From Tigriopus japonicus (taxonomy: Eukaryota; Arthropoda; Copepoda; Harpacticoida; Harpacticidae): a stretch of DNA of 64,000 bases. Every line of letters starts with the position of its first letter. The first letter of the stretch is position 1. The notes beneath the pieces were generated by a model. It searched no databases, was not told where the DNA came from, and worked only from the letters and a program-made list of their open reading frames with translations. The stretch is taken from positions 212,179 through 276,178 of the forward strand of contig CM021314.1 in assembly GCA_010645155.1 (NCBI GenBank). Reading direction: 5' to 3'. The position numbers and the translations under genes were made by a program. Below, in pieces: positions 12,701-23,148 of this stretch.

Positions 12701-15700
12701 CCCTTTTGCATTTCTTACCGTTATTTCCTCTTTCGTTTGTAAATTTGGGCAAAATTGATAAATGGTACAGAAGAGTTTAATTTTTGAGAATTTCTAAACT
12801 TTTGAAACAATTTGTAACTTCAAGATCTAATTTTGAACTTTTCAAAAAGCTTCCATTTGCAATCAAACATTCTCAGCTCCTTGATGAAAAATGTGCATTT
12901 CAGACACAAGCCTCACAGTGTATTCTCCATTTTGGGTTTAACAAGATCATCCCATACCCTGGCTAAAGAATGTTATTGCATGCAACCAACAGAAAAAACA
13001 TATACCTAAAAAAACTCAAGTTATGTTAAAGGAAGGATCTGACAAATAATGCAGATTGTAGGCTTAGGTTTGATTGCCTACTGAGCTCGCTATTTCTAAA
13101 GAAGGCCCTTTTAAATTTGTAAACATCAAGCTTTGGCAATCTACTACCTACCTACGCGGCCTACACGGCCTTGCAAATGTATTGAAGAACTATTCATATA
13201 AGTGTTTAAGCATGTTTTAAGTGATATAAAGTCAGTTGTTGAGGTAGTTTGGAATTATAGTAGAAGCACATTTACGAACACAAAAAAAGCATATGAGATG
13301 GAGTAGATATGACCATGCTCGATCAAGTTTAGTTACATAAACTGCGTTTTTCAATCACAGCCTATGTAGTAAATCTTGATCGAGCATGGCTATTTCTACT
13401 CCATTTCATGTGCTTCTTTTGTGTTTCTAGATATACTTCTACCATAATTCCAAACTGCCTCAACGTCTGACGTTATATCACTTAAAACATGCTTAACATG
13501 TATGAATAGTTCTTCAATACATTTGCAAGGTCGTGGAGGCCGCGTAGGTAGGTCGCGTATTGCCAAAGCTTGATGCAATCTATTTTTCCATTGAATTTTC
13601 AAAAGTTATTTTCGAACAACATTCTCGAAGGACGAAATCGGGCTTTGGATAGGCCATATTAGAACAACGACATAAAATATTTCGACAGTGTTTGAGGTAT
13701 AGACATGACCTAATTAATAGAACTTAATTACATGTGCGGTATTGTCTCTTCCCCTCAAAACTGGTCTCAAATGTCTTTGAAGTGAAAAATGACTTCTCCA
13801 GCACAATTGAGGGCCGTTGATACTCAATGACTACGATTAACTTTCTAGGCCCAAAGAATTTGCTCTTTTTTCGACATTTATTTGCACTTTTAACCTTCTT
13901 TCTGCAGTTTGTTTTGCACTCTTTTCATTTTTCCGCGCCTTTTGGTAACTGATAGACCATATTTATTTGCACTTTTGCCCGTCCCTGATTATTATGATTA
14001 TTAAAATGCCCCCACAAACTCAAATCAAAACGAAGGTGGTTTTTTTTCTTCTTAACTTTACTATTTTAGGAATCACCACGGTCCTGACGTTGTCTACGCT
14101 GTCCTTGGAGAGCCGAACAAGTTTACCGAAAACTCATTACGCGACCGCCTTGGATTGGTTCATAATCTGCAGCTTTGGATACTGCGTGGCCACTCTTTTG
14201 GAATTCGCTGCTGTCCATTACTTCACCAAGGTGAAAAGGCTCAAAAGGAAAAAGGCTCACAAGACACCACTCGGGGCCTTCAGCGCCTGATCCGAAGTAG
14301 CACGAGTATCTATAAATAAGCCACTATTTGAAGAAACCCCTGTCATCCTTGTAAAACACTTTTTGATGACTTTGTGACCCTTTTAGTAGGTGCAAAAGTT
14401 ATTTTCTCAATCTTGATGACAGAATGACGAGCTTAGGACACCAGATGAATGTCAACAGAAAGGTACAGGGTACAGAGAAAAAGGTAAAGAAAGGCCCAAA
14501 GAAAGACACACACGTTCAGAAAGGGTAATCTGTGTCGGAATCTATGAGATTTGTAGACACTAAGGAATTCAAAAAACATATTATTCCTACCAGTCTCACT
14601 CATCGATAACATATGCAACACCACTTTTAAGTGGATCTTAAACTGCGCACTTTCTTCGCTATATTTCCGCTCATACTTGGGCACCTTTTATGCACGATAG
14701 TGGCTGGGAGCAATAGAGCGTGTCTCTTTTGGGTTACAGGTTGGAAGTGGCGAAGTTTTTGGCTTTGACGATACGTCCCAGGAAGAAATCGAGTTGTTCG
14801 AGCACAGCAAGTTACAGCAAAGCCAAGCACAAGTCGTAGATGTGCTTGAAGAGCAATATCTCGAACCCACCAGGTCGTCTTCTCAGTTGGAAATGGTTCA
14901 TCTCCCACTTTCAAATAACTCAGAGGGCGAGGATGATAATTGGTTGGATATGGAAAACTCATCCTCGGATGTTTGGGCTCCTTCTCCTTCGGCTATTCCT
15001 CCACCTCCTCCTGTGATGGCTGAGGATGTGCCAACCTTTTACTGTCCTCAGCACACTCGACCATGTTCAGGGCAAGTTCCAAAAATGCTCACAGTAACGG
15101 TGGGCCAATCTGCAACATCGTCAAGCAAACACGGAAGGGGATTTTTCGGAAGTCGAGGCCTCAAAAAGAGGTTAAGGTGGAAGCGATCGCGAGACAATAC
15201 TGTTACATCTCCTCAATTCACCACACAAACTCCTTTCTACTTGGTATGAAACCTTTTTTACGGTATCTACTGTTGTCTATTTAAATTGGAACACTGTCGT
15301 CTCATTGTTTTCTTTGTAGACCAACTCCGCCAATCCGGCCTTCAATTTGGACCGGCTGAATCATCAATGTGAATCCCACGTGTTAGGAGATAATGCTCAT
15401 CTGGACCTATGCGATAGCACTCTCAGTGATGAAAGCCGACTTCAGGGATTAAGATATCACTCATTGGAATCGGTCGATCAGGTTAGAATGACCAAGCCAA
15501 ATCTGGGTTTCTGCTCGATCTTCTTCATGGGATCACGGTCCATTGGAAAGCAAAAATCCGTGATCCTAAAGCAAAGTTAGGAAAGCTGAGAACATTTCAA
15601 ATGAGAAGAGAGAAAAAAGTTGGCCAAGTTTTTTCATTAGTCTAGAAATTTGTTCTTTGCGGCCTTAAGTGAAAAGAGCCCCGCATTGAAATATGAGCGA

Positions 15701-16606
15701 GAACATGACCATAATCATTCCCACTTTTTTTCTTTCCCAGTTTGGGTATAGACTGCCGTAGGCAAAGCTCCTCAGGGAATTCCAGATTTACTATGACCAA
15801 CCATTAATTGTCTCAAGTTTTGGGGTTCGAAACAAAGCAATATGAGAACATGGCTAATGAGGAGCTTGGCTTTGGGCTCACTCGCATCTAAGTAAAGAAA
15901 ACATGTCTCGTTTCCTTCTTTCCAGTTAGAAAGCCTCGAATATGGCTTACCACTTCCAGCCATCCGATATTCAAGCAATTCCAAATTTGAAGAACCCCCT
16001 CAGCGTGAGACCCTGAATTCCCGCCCCAACGGACTCTTGACTCAAAGAGGAGTTCCTCGAAATGGGTCCAAGAAGTACATGGCCTTGTCCAACTCAATGT
16101 CGATGCCTGTCATGGTTCAAGCAAACTTCGAGGAAGATTCCAGGAGACAAGGCCATCGAAGACCCAAGAACGGATTCCAGGCCAGTCGACGGTGTTCACA
16201 AGCCATAGCACAAACACAAACCGTGAGAAGGCCAAGGTGCTGGCGGCAGTTCATGTTTTGTCTAATGGCCAATGAGGTAGATTTTTTTGGATTCATTTCA
16301 AGGAATTCGAGATAGTGATCATCTGCTTGAGGTAATAACAATGTTTATCCTATTGCTCAGAGTTACCGGAGAGAACGCCAGAAAGAGGCAGCCAAGTCGG
16401 GAACAACCAATTCCACGTCGAGGATTGATTCAGTGGCTCGAATCTTGTTCCCAGTCTCGTTTGGTTTGTTCAATCTAGCCTATTGGTATAGCTACTTCCA
16501 GGCTCAGGCACCCTTTGCTTGGGAGGATCATCCATTGAAAGGTAGTAGTAGGTTTTCTCTTCAATGTATTACTTACTTAGGCTGCCATGATTTGGATTCA
16601 TATTAA
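6752..16606 (+). CDS. Grd: GABA-gated ion channel subunit, GRD-like (Cys-loop receptor), multi-exon
   Basis: Subunit of a pentameric Cys-loop channel in the neuronal plasma membrane. Exons I can join in frame: 6752-7185, 7248-7315, 7618-7862, 8402-8471, 12011-12151, 12241-12396, 14070-14230, 14740-15243, 15320-15481, 15926-16276, 16361-16606, about 845 residues. The ligand domain shows NITKILEDLLKDYDK, DYSMDCYFRQYWRDERL and the Cys-loop C-x13-C (KAKCPMMLRSFPMDWQSC) at 8402-8471. TM1 is IQIYLPCTLLVIMSWVGFWL; TM2 GITTVLTLSTLSLESRT; TM3 runs into HYFTKVGSGE across the 14230/14740 junction. A long cytoplasmic loop precedes TM4 (RILFPVSFGLFNLAYWYSYF). The TM1-TM3 wording closely matches insect GRD. 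Between the exons at 8471 and 12011 the segment normally reading x-F-G-S is missing, so a microexon is unplaced. The 5' exon with a signal peptide was not found; 6752 rests on a good acceptor (ttttcatttcag). The last exon may instead splice at 16532 to a short terminal exon near 16622. Family assignment is firm; the exact ends are not. Confidence 0.93.
9110..9275 (+). repeat. Degenerate tandem repeat of about 30 bp
   Basis: About five diverged units built on ttggtctgaaaatngcgaa followed by a run of A or T. The same unit is visible as repeated F-Q-T-K-R/K-x-F-F in one minus-strand frame. It lies within the large receptor intron. Confidence 0.6.
11170..11560 (+). pseudogene. Decayed coding-like tract in the receptor intron
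   Basis: One + strand frame reads as protein through about 130 codons interrupted by two internal stops. Text includes VKQDDRKWSSLRHEGVGRQR, SLPPLDEDEPTTSSLPSLMA and SPERKAFERLSRWISIVPGG. I infer a relic of an inserted gene or mobile-element protein; I cannot name the family. Confidence 0.3.
13125..13574. mobile_element. Foldback element with about 200-bp inverted arms
   Basis: The left arm (13125-13327) and right arm (13375-13574) are near-complete reverse complements around a 47-bp spacer. The outer ends are atcaagctttggca and tgccaaagcttgat. It lies in the 1.7-kb intron before the TM2 exon and has no coding text, so it looks like a palindromic MITE or a recent inverted duplication. No target duplication was found. 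Confidence 0.85.
13866..13986 (+). mobile_element. Right-end relic of the hAT-like MITE found at 37054
   Basis: This tract aligns along its length with about 37420-37541, including tttggtaac, the block tttgcactttt and the terminal gcccgtccct. The left end is absent. It sits about 84 bp before the TM2 exon of the receptor gene. Confidence 0.65.
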
Positions 16607-17177
16607 TAAATATCTCTAGGTAACACACTGAGCCATTGATGGGCGATGCTCAAAGAACTCCAATCCATGAATGAGAACACCTTCTTCTTGAGGCGGCCTC
16701 TGTATAATGTCGAGCCTCCAAGAGGCTTTCAGACACCGAATGAGAAAATGAGCAACGTTTTCTTCTTCTTTTCAGAGTTAGTTTTCAGTCGCTCTTTACA
16801 GTTTATTCATCGTTTTTCTAACATGTTCTTGATTTCATTGAATAACCAGCGTAAAGGGCGTGGAAGTAACTCTCATTTTGTATCTACCAATTTATTATGT
16901 TGAGCCTCAAAGGCGCTTTACCTCAAACAAGAGATCACCGTGTGAAGAACTAGAGAAATGGTTTGTCAAGTTGCAACTAGGTAATCACGGATGCTCGAGG
17001 CAAACAAACGAGTTGCTAAATCGATGGAGAGGAAAAACGTCTTCACAAAATTTCAATGTCAAAAATATGCCTTAGAAAAAATAAATAAAATCTCGTGCAG
17101 TCATATTGTTTGTCTATGTATTTGCATCAACATTTTGCTCCTAAGATACAACTCGTGGTTCGGCTTGGACATTGGTT

Positions 17178-18852
17178 TCAATATTGATCATACTGATTTG
17201 ACAATTCGTAATCTCCGTCCTTGGAAGGACCATCTGAGTACAAGTCATCCTCAATATCGAATCCCGAGGAAGATCCACTCGCGGGTCTTTGAGATGGAGA
17301 TCCACCAAGTAATGGAGGTCTGACTGGACAGAAACATTTGCGGCACTGAGATTCGCAATCCGAGAGGCTACACCGACAAGTGTTGCAGTCCGTGTTGCAT
17401 TTCAAGCAGTTATTATTGCAAGCCAAAGACAGGTTACAATCGCAGATTTCGCAATTAAAGCACTTTTGACACACTCGGTTGCAAATTGGACTGTCTCGAC
17501 ATTCACATGTGTTGCAATTAGCCACGCATTTCGGGCACTCGGAGGCACATTCAGGAACTCGACAATTGCAATTGCGGCAGTAATCACTGCAACGATTGCA
17601 TTCCCGACGACATCGCCGATCGTCCACGCAATTGCATTGCTCGCAAAAGCATTCTTGCACACAAGCCGCATTGCATAAGGGGTTGGTGCAAAGGCAAATC
17701 CCACAAACCAATTGCTTGATTTCGGGGTCCGCTTGAATGCCCGAAGCTACGATCTCCAGATCTGCAAATGTTTTTAATGATGAATAAGGAAAATTCAAAG
17801 CAGTTTAATATCCCTGTAAGTACATGAATCAAGCACTAAGCAAATCACGTTCACTTCCCTGGTTGTCACAATGAGATCCCCATGTGTCTGGTTTGCAGTT
17901 TATAAAATAGATTATGAATTTATTGATATCCGTTTAAGTGAACCAACAAACTTTGTTACATAGCATGCAATTTTTGCAAACTGGACTCCGCATCAACTTT
18001 GACCACATGCATGACTTTTTAACAAAAGACCCATGTGTCTAATTTCCAATTATCACTTGATGACAACAATGTTAATGACTTTTACTTGTTGATAGCAATC
18101 GGGTTTTGCACAAAAGATGGCCGTACGATCAACAAAGTTGATTGTCGTACTATCATTAGGAGTGGCTCTAAAGTTCGAGGGTCACCTTATTCCGTAAACT
18201 CTGGGATGCCACGGAGCTCAATTCCTAGAACACCTTGCGCTTGATTTGTTAAGAGAGAACACGATCCGTTTTGATTGTTTCTTTCCGGTCAATTTTGACA
18301 AAGACTCAAAATATTGCATTTTTCCATGATGCAATCACCTAATTTGGGTTTGAGGAAATTTGGCACCTATTTGGTAACGTTGTATTTTAAGATGCCACAC
18401 CGTTAAAGCCATCCGCATTTCATAAGATGGACGACATCAAATTTTGGTCCAAGGACCTCCAGTGATCTGAATGAACGAACCCAAACTCCATAGATGTTAT
18501 GTGAAGTCGACAAAACCAGAGTTGCTCTCAAATTTTGAGAAAATTCCACTCAAGTGTTACACAAAAGTGTTACTATATAAATATTAAGAAATGTATATTT
18601 TTCTCTACCTTAAAGCAAAGCCAAACTACGACATCAAATGACACAGATAACACGTTAGAATAAATGTAGTTTCTTGGACTTCGGTTATTTTACCTTTTTT
18701 CTTTGTTGCCCAAAAGACACAAAATCGATTCACTTTTGACGCCTTTGTACGTAATTGGGTAAATAGGTGAACTCACCATTTTGGGCTGAAACATAGCTGA
18801 GTACGAAAATAAAAGCCCCAAGAGCTGGAGCTGAAGTGATAGAAAGCCTCAT
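17178..18852 (-). CDS. Secreted protein with six tandem cysteine-rich repeats, two exons, family unknown
   Basis: Exon 1 is 18777-18852 and exon 2 is 17178-17761; they join in frame (phase 1; donor GTGAGT, acceptor tttgcag) to give 219 residues. Exon 1 encodes a signal peptide: MRLSITSAPALGAFIFVLSY, then VSAQN, with likely cleavage after VSA. After a short acidic segment come six tandem units of about 20 residues, each with six cysteines spaced C-x2-C-x-C-x(4-5)-C-x3-C-x2/3-C; examples are CEQCNCVDDRRCRREC and CNTCECRDSPICNRVC. I count 37 cysteines in about 125 residues. The tail is rich in Ser, Gly and Asp and ends NQYDQY. The repeats suggest a disulfide-rich extracellular or cuticular protein, or a metal binder; I do not recognise the family. 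It is convergent with the GABA receptor gene, whose end lies about 570 bp away. Confidence 0.8.
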
Positions 18853-19250
18853 GTTTTAGAGTTCGAAATTCAAGCTGCAAGCTGCAATCTTCTTAAATGA
18901 CTGTAGAAGTCGATTAAATGTTCAATAAAGGTATGCAGGAACTGGTTTCAGGAAAACCCATAGCCTATAAAATGAAGTCTCTCGGAAAAAAATTGGGAAT
19001 ACCAAGAGAATCCCGACACGCCAAGTAATGTGGTCATTAAAAATTGTTAAATCAAATTATTGGACAACGCCCTCACTTGCTTGAGTCACCCAGTAATATA
19101 TATATTTTTCCTTGATTAGTCAAAGACCAATCAAACCAAACCAACACATGCTTTAAATACAGAAAAAAATTGAATAGGGGTTGAATTTTTTCCTCAGTCT
19201 TTCAGCTGTGTTCAATTTTACCAGTTTTATGCCTAAACTATAAGCATGAA

Positions 19251-19410
19251 CCATAGCAATATTGTAGCAATACCATATAGCAATACTATAGCAATACCAT
19301 ATAGCAATACTATAGCAATACCATATAGCAATACTATAGCAATACCATATAGCAATACTATAGCAATACCATATAGCAATACTATAGCAATACTATAGCA
19401 ATACCATATA
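19251..19410 (+). repeat. Minisatellite, 24-bp unit (first block)
   Basis: Tandem array alternating two sub-units, gcaataccatata (13 bp) and gcaatactata (11 bp). Six or more units are nearly identical, which suggests recent slippage or expansion. Confidence 0.95.
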
Positions 19411-19484
19411 TACTGTACATGTACAATGTGTGGTCAACATCTTCACCAATTTCATATCCTTTATCGTTTTTGTGACCAAAATGA

Positions 19485-19539
19485 CATATAGCAATACTAT
19501 AGCAATACCATATAGCAATACCATATAGCAATACTATAT
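19485..19539 (+). repeat. Minisatellite, same unit (second block)
   Basis: The same two sub-units reappear after about 75 bp of unrelated sequence. Confidence 0.9.
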
Positions 19540-22500
19540 TTGGAATAGGATTACTAAAAATTGACGAAAAAAAAGATCGAAAAAAATTCTGAGCTTATCA
19601 AATACGAACGTGGATGTGTTCAACATTTTGGGGATTTTGAAAGGATCAGGTTATGTTGTCGGAAATCTGCATCCCACAAAATTAGGTATATTACTTGAAG
19701 GATAATGATGATACTAATATTTTACCATCTGGAGCCGACAAAAGATCGATACCTTGAAGCAAAGTCTCACGCAACCTTCATTTCTCATCATCAATTTCGT
19801 TCAAGGATCATCCAAGGCTGTCTTGTGTCGTTCCTAAAAAAACTGGAACAGATTATTTGGCCCGTTACTTTTCTCTAGCTGAGAAGGTTATTAGTCTTGA
19901 ATTCTGTTTCCAAGAGGAACAACATTTGAAACCATAAATTTCTTCTTTGAGTGGACTTTAAATGACATTTAAGAAAACAAATCATAAAGCCCATGGCGTT
20001 AGAAAGTTCGAAAATTAAGATTTACTTTTGTCTCCAGGTGGCTGATTGATATGGAAGAGAATTATTGAACATTAAACATTTTTTTGCAAAGAGCGAATAA
20101 TAGTTGCTAGGCTAGGTTTTAAACTAACGGTGTCACCGTATTATAGATTTGTATTTTTGACCCTTCTTCACTGTAATTTTGAAGATCTTAAATGTACTGT
20201 TAATTGGAAAAAAATCACCAGCTCAATGAATCAAAATGTATTTTCCATAATTTTCATTCAAAGTGGACGCATTTTTTTCTATAAATTTTTCAAAATTTCA
20301 GAAACAATTGCTTATGATTTTATGGAGACTATCAATTCGTAAAATATAATTCATAATATATCTTGGGTGTTTTATTAGGAGAAAACACGTTCATGTCTTT
20401 TAAATCTTCTACGTATGGCGGTTGTTATGAGTGCAATGCATTCGTTGTCACGCTTCTCCATCTATGATCCATCTTGGGTTGCAACCTGCAACGCATATGG
20501 AAATAGGCAATCCCACAAACTAACTGCCAACTGGCAATTGCCACCAGCAAAGGTTCTTGAAGGAATGGTGGGTTTTATTAGAGAGAATCAAGCAAAGTAG
20601 CCTTTCCCGGGTGTTGCTTGGGTGAGTCGCTTTTGCCCTTGGGCATTGAAACAACCCGCAATTCTTGGGAAGTCCGCATACACATTTTTAGGCAGACCTG
20701 AAGACCTACCTCTGGTGAGGCAATACCTCGGAAGAAAATTTGCAGCACCATGGCAGAGACTCTCAGAGAAAAATTCTCGTTTCTGCGCATATAAGTAGGA
20801 ATGATGAAGAGAGCAATTGGATTCAGTGCCGCAGGTCCTTGGAGATTCCTTTTTATGAGCCCTTAGACTGTAAATTGCTTCGAGGTCCTGAACAAAGTTT
20901 CTCCAATTTAAGAGTAATTTTAGAGCAAATGTGCGAGGCGATGTTGCTAATGACCTCTAAGTAATCTCCGACCGTTCAATTGCCCGCGTTAGTGCTGTTC
21001 TCATTTTAACTAAATGAGGGAATGAATGGCACTTTGATGTACCCTCAAAAGCAGTGGGTACATCCTTTGCGTAACAGGAAGTTCATGGCCGTCATCCTCG
21101 TCAAGGCTCATTTATACGAGCAATGTCGATAAAATTTGAGACGAACTTTGACCTCATAGACGTATGTACAAACTCGAAAGTTCTTGAGGATACCTCTTTA
21201 CAGGCCAAAGGTAAATATGGGTTTGTGACTTCGAAGTTCGTCAAAGAAGTTGCTCAAGAATTTGTAAAAGAAAACCACATTTACGACTAAAAGGAATTGG
21301 AGCAAACATATTTGTGGGCCAAAAGACGTTCCTTTCTTAATTACTAAATGAATCTTATCATCGTATTTGAGGCTGGGTAATTGATGCCAAAAGCTATATG
21401 CACCTAACAAGATTGAAATGTCTCGGTTTTTTGGAATATGCATGATCGAGCGGCAGTATCAAAACAAAGAGAAAAAAACTGTTTGAGCAGTTTGCAAGCA
21501 TAGAGGTCTGTAGAGTAGAGATACAAGAGCAGGCCGGTCGTGAAATTTCATTGTGAGGGCAGCAAGGGCCGTTTTTCATCAGCGACTAGTTGAAACTTGC
21601 CCAAACAAACGTATTCGCAGAAGGCAAATTTTTGAAAAACTTATAGTTTTCGGCATGTGGCTTCCTGCTTACGGTTTGCTTCTCCCGAATTATCCTAAGG
21701 TGCTCAATGAAGATGATAATTTGATTCACAGGCGTTCACGCAATTATGGGATTTGGCATTGAAAATACGTCTTGCGCACTTTCATTTGTACTATGATCTT
21801 CCCCTTGTTTGGGCAAGTATTTCACGATATTCTTCGGAAATATTTGCCTTTTCACGCAACTTATGGGCAACTTTGGCCAGTATCAGCTACAAACAAGGCA
21901 GACAAAATGACGACAATGGCCTCTCTATACTCCTCTAAGCTTGCAAGAAAGAAGGGTTCAAGTTTTGGGACGTCAAAAAAACTTCTTTCATCAAGCTCGT
22001 CTTGACCGAGGAGGACGGTATTACGTGGAGTGGGATCAAGCGAACGCCCGTTACCGCGATCGTGTGAATTTTATATTTGTATATTTTGTATGTTGTTTGT
22101 TTGTTTGTATATATTGTATATTTTAATAGCCTGGAGTTAATGAAAAAATGCAATATAATTTGGATATATGTCGTTTTATTGACATAGGTCATAAAACAAA
22201 AGTGCACAAGGATTCATTGAACAATCATTTGATGCCTAATTGATGCCTCTGTGTTGTTTCATTGTGTTAAGTCAAATATCTTCAAATTCTGATCTACTGA
22301 CTATATAACTGTGATAGTTAGTGATCGTCCATCCTTGTTGAAAGCAACATTGTTTTTCTCATTTTCCCAAAAATGGAAATATCACTAAAAGGGTAAAAGA
22401 AAGGAAAATAGTGAAAAATGACAAAGGCAAGAAATGTCAATCTTTTTTTAAAAAATTGGGAAAAGATCAAACTTCAGTAAGAAGGTCAAAATGCAAATAA

Positions 22501-22730
22501 AAGAGAAAAAATGCCTGAATATTGCACCAAATTTCGATTTACTCGGCAAAAAATTCAAAAATTCAAATCAACCAAAATAATGAAAAAAATCGAAAGAGTA
22601 AAATAAAATGAACTTTCATAGATGTGCAGCCCTGCTTACGAGGTTCTTGCCATACAGTCATCAAATAACAAAAAGGTCAAACTTTTGTTGTGATTGCTTT
22701 TTAAATTATATTTATGATTTATTTTTTATA

Positions 22731-23148
22731 GGGAATCGCATTCTTAATAGTAGTAAAAAAAACACAACCAACCCAAAAAGTCATCCCATGAGTAAGTTTA
22801 ATTGAAAAGTCCGTAAAATTGAGCTTTGGAGAAAAATTCCCACTTTCTGATCTTAAAAATGACCCTGTACTCAAAATCGAGCAAACAATTAGTATTTGTT
22901 GCAAAGGATAACTTTTATCAGTATTTTGCGTAGAATTTTTATTTGTAATATCATAAATGTGTTCAAACAAAATTTGTTTCTCTCTTACACGTTTCAATTA
23001 AAAGAAACACGAAGAAGGGTCAATTTTGATATCAAGTTCTTTTCTTCTCTAAAGCTTCATCCCATGACCCTTTCATCTCATTTGCAAGACCAGTAACGTC
23101 CGGAATTTGAGATTTTCTTGGTCCCATTTTAAGCGGTGCTCCCTGTCC
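22731..23148 (+). mobile_element. Partial mariner-like MITE related to 45657-46112
   Basis: It begins with the block gggaatcgcattc, shared with 45951, and ends with the right terminal block tccggaatttg ... ttttaagcgg ... ccctgt, also shared. It keeps about 250 bp more internal sequence than the 45-kb copy but has no left terminal repeat that I can find. Confidence 0.55.
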
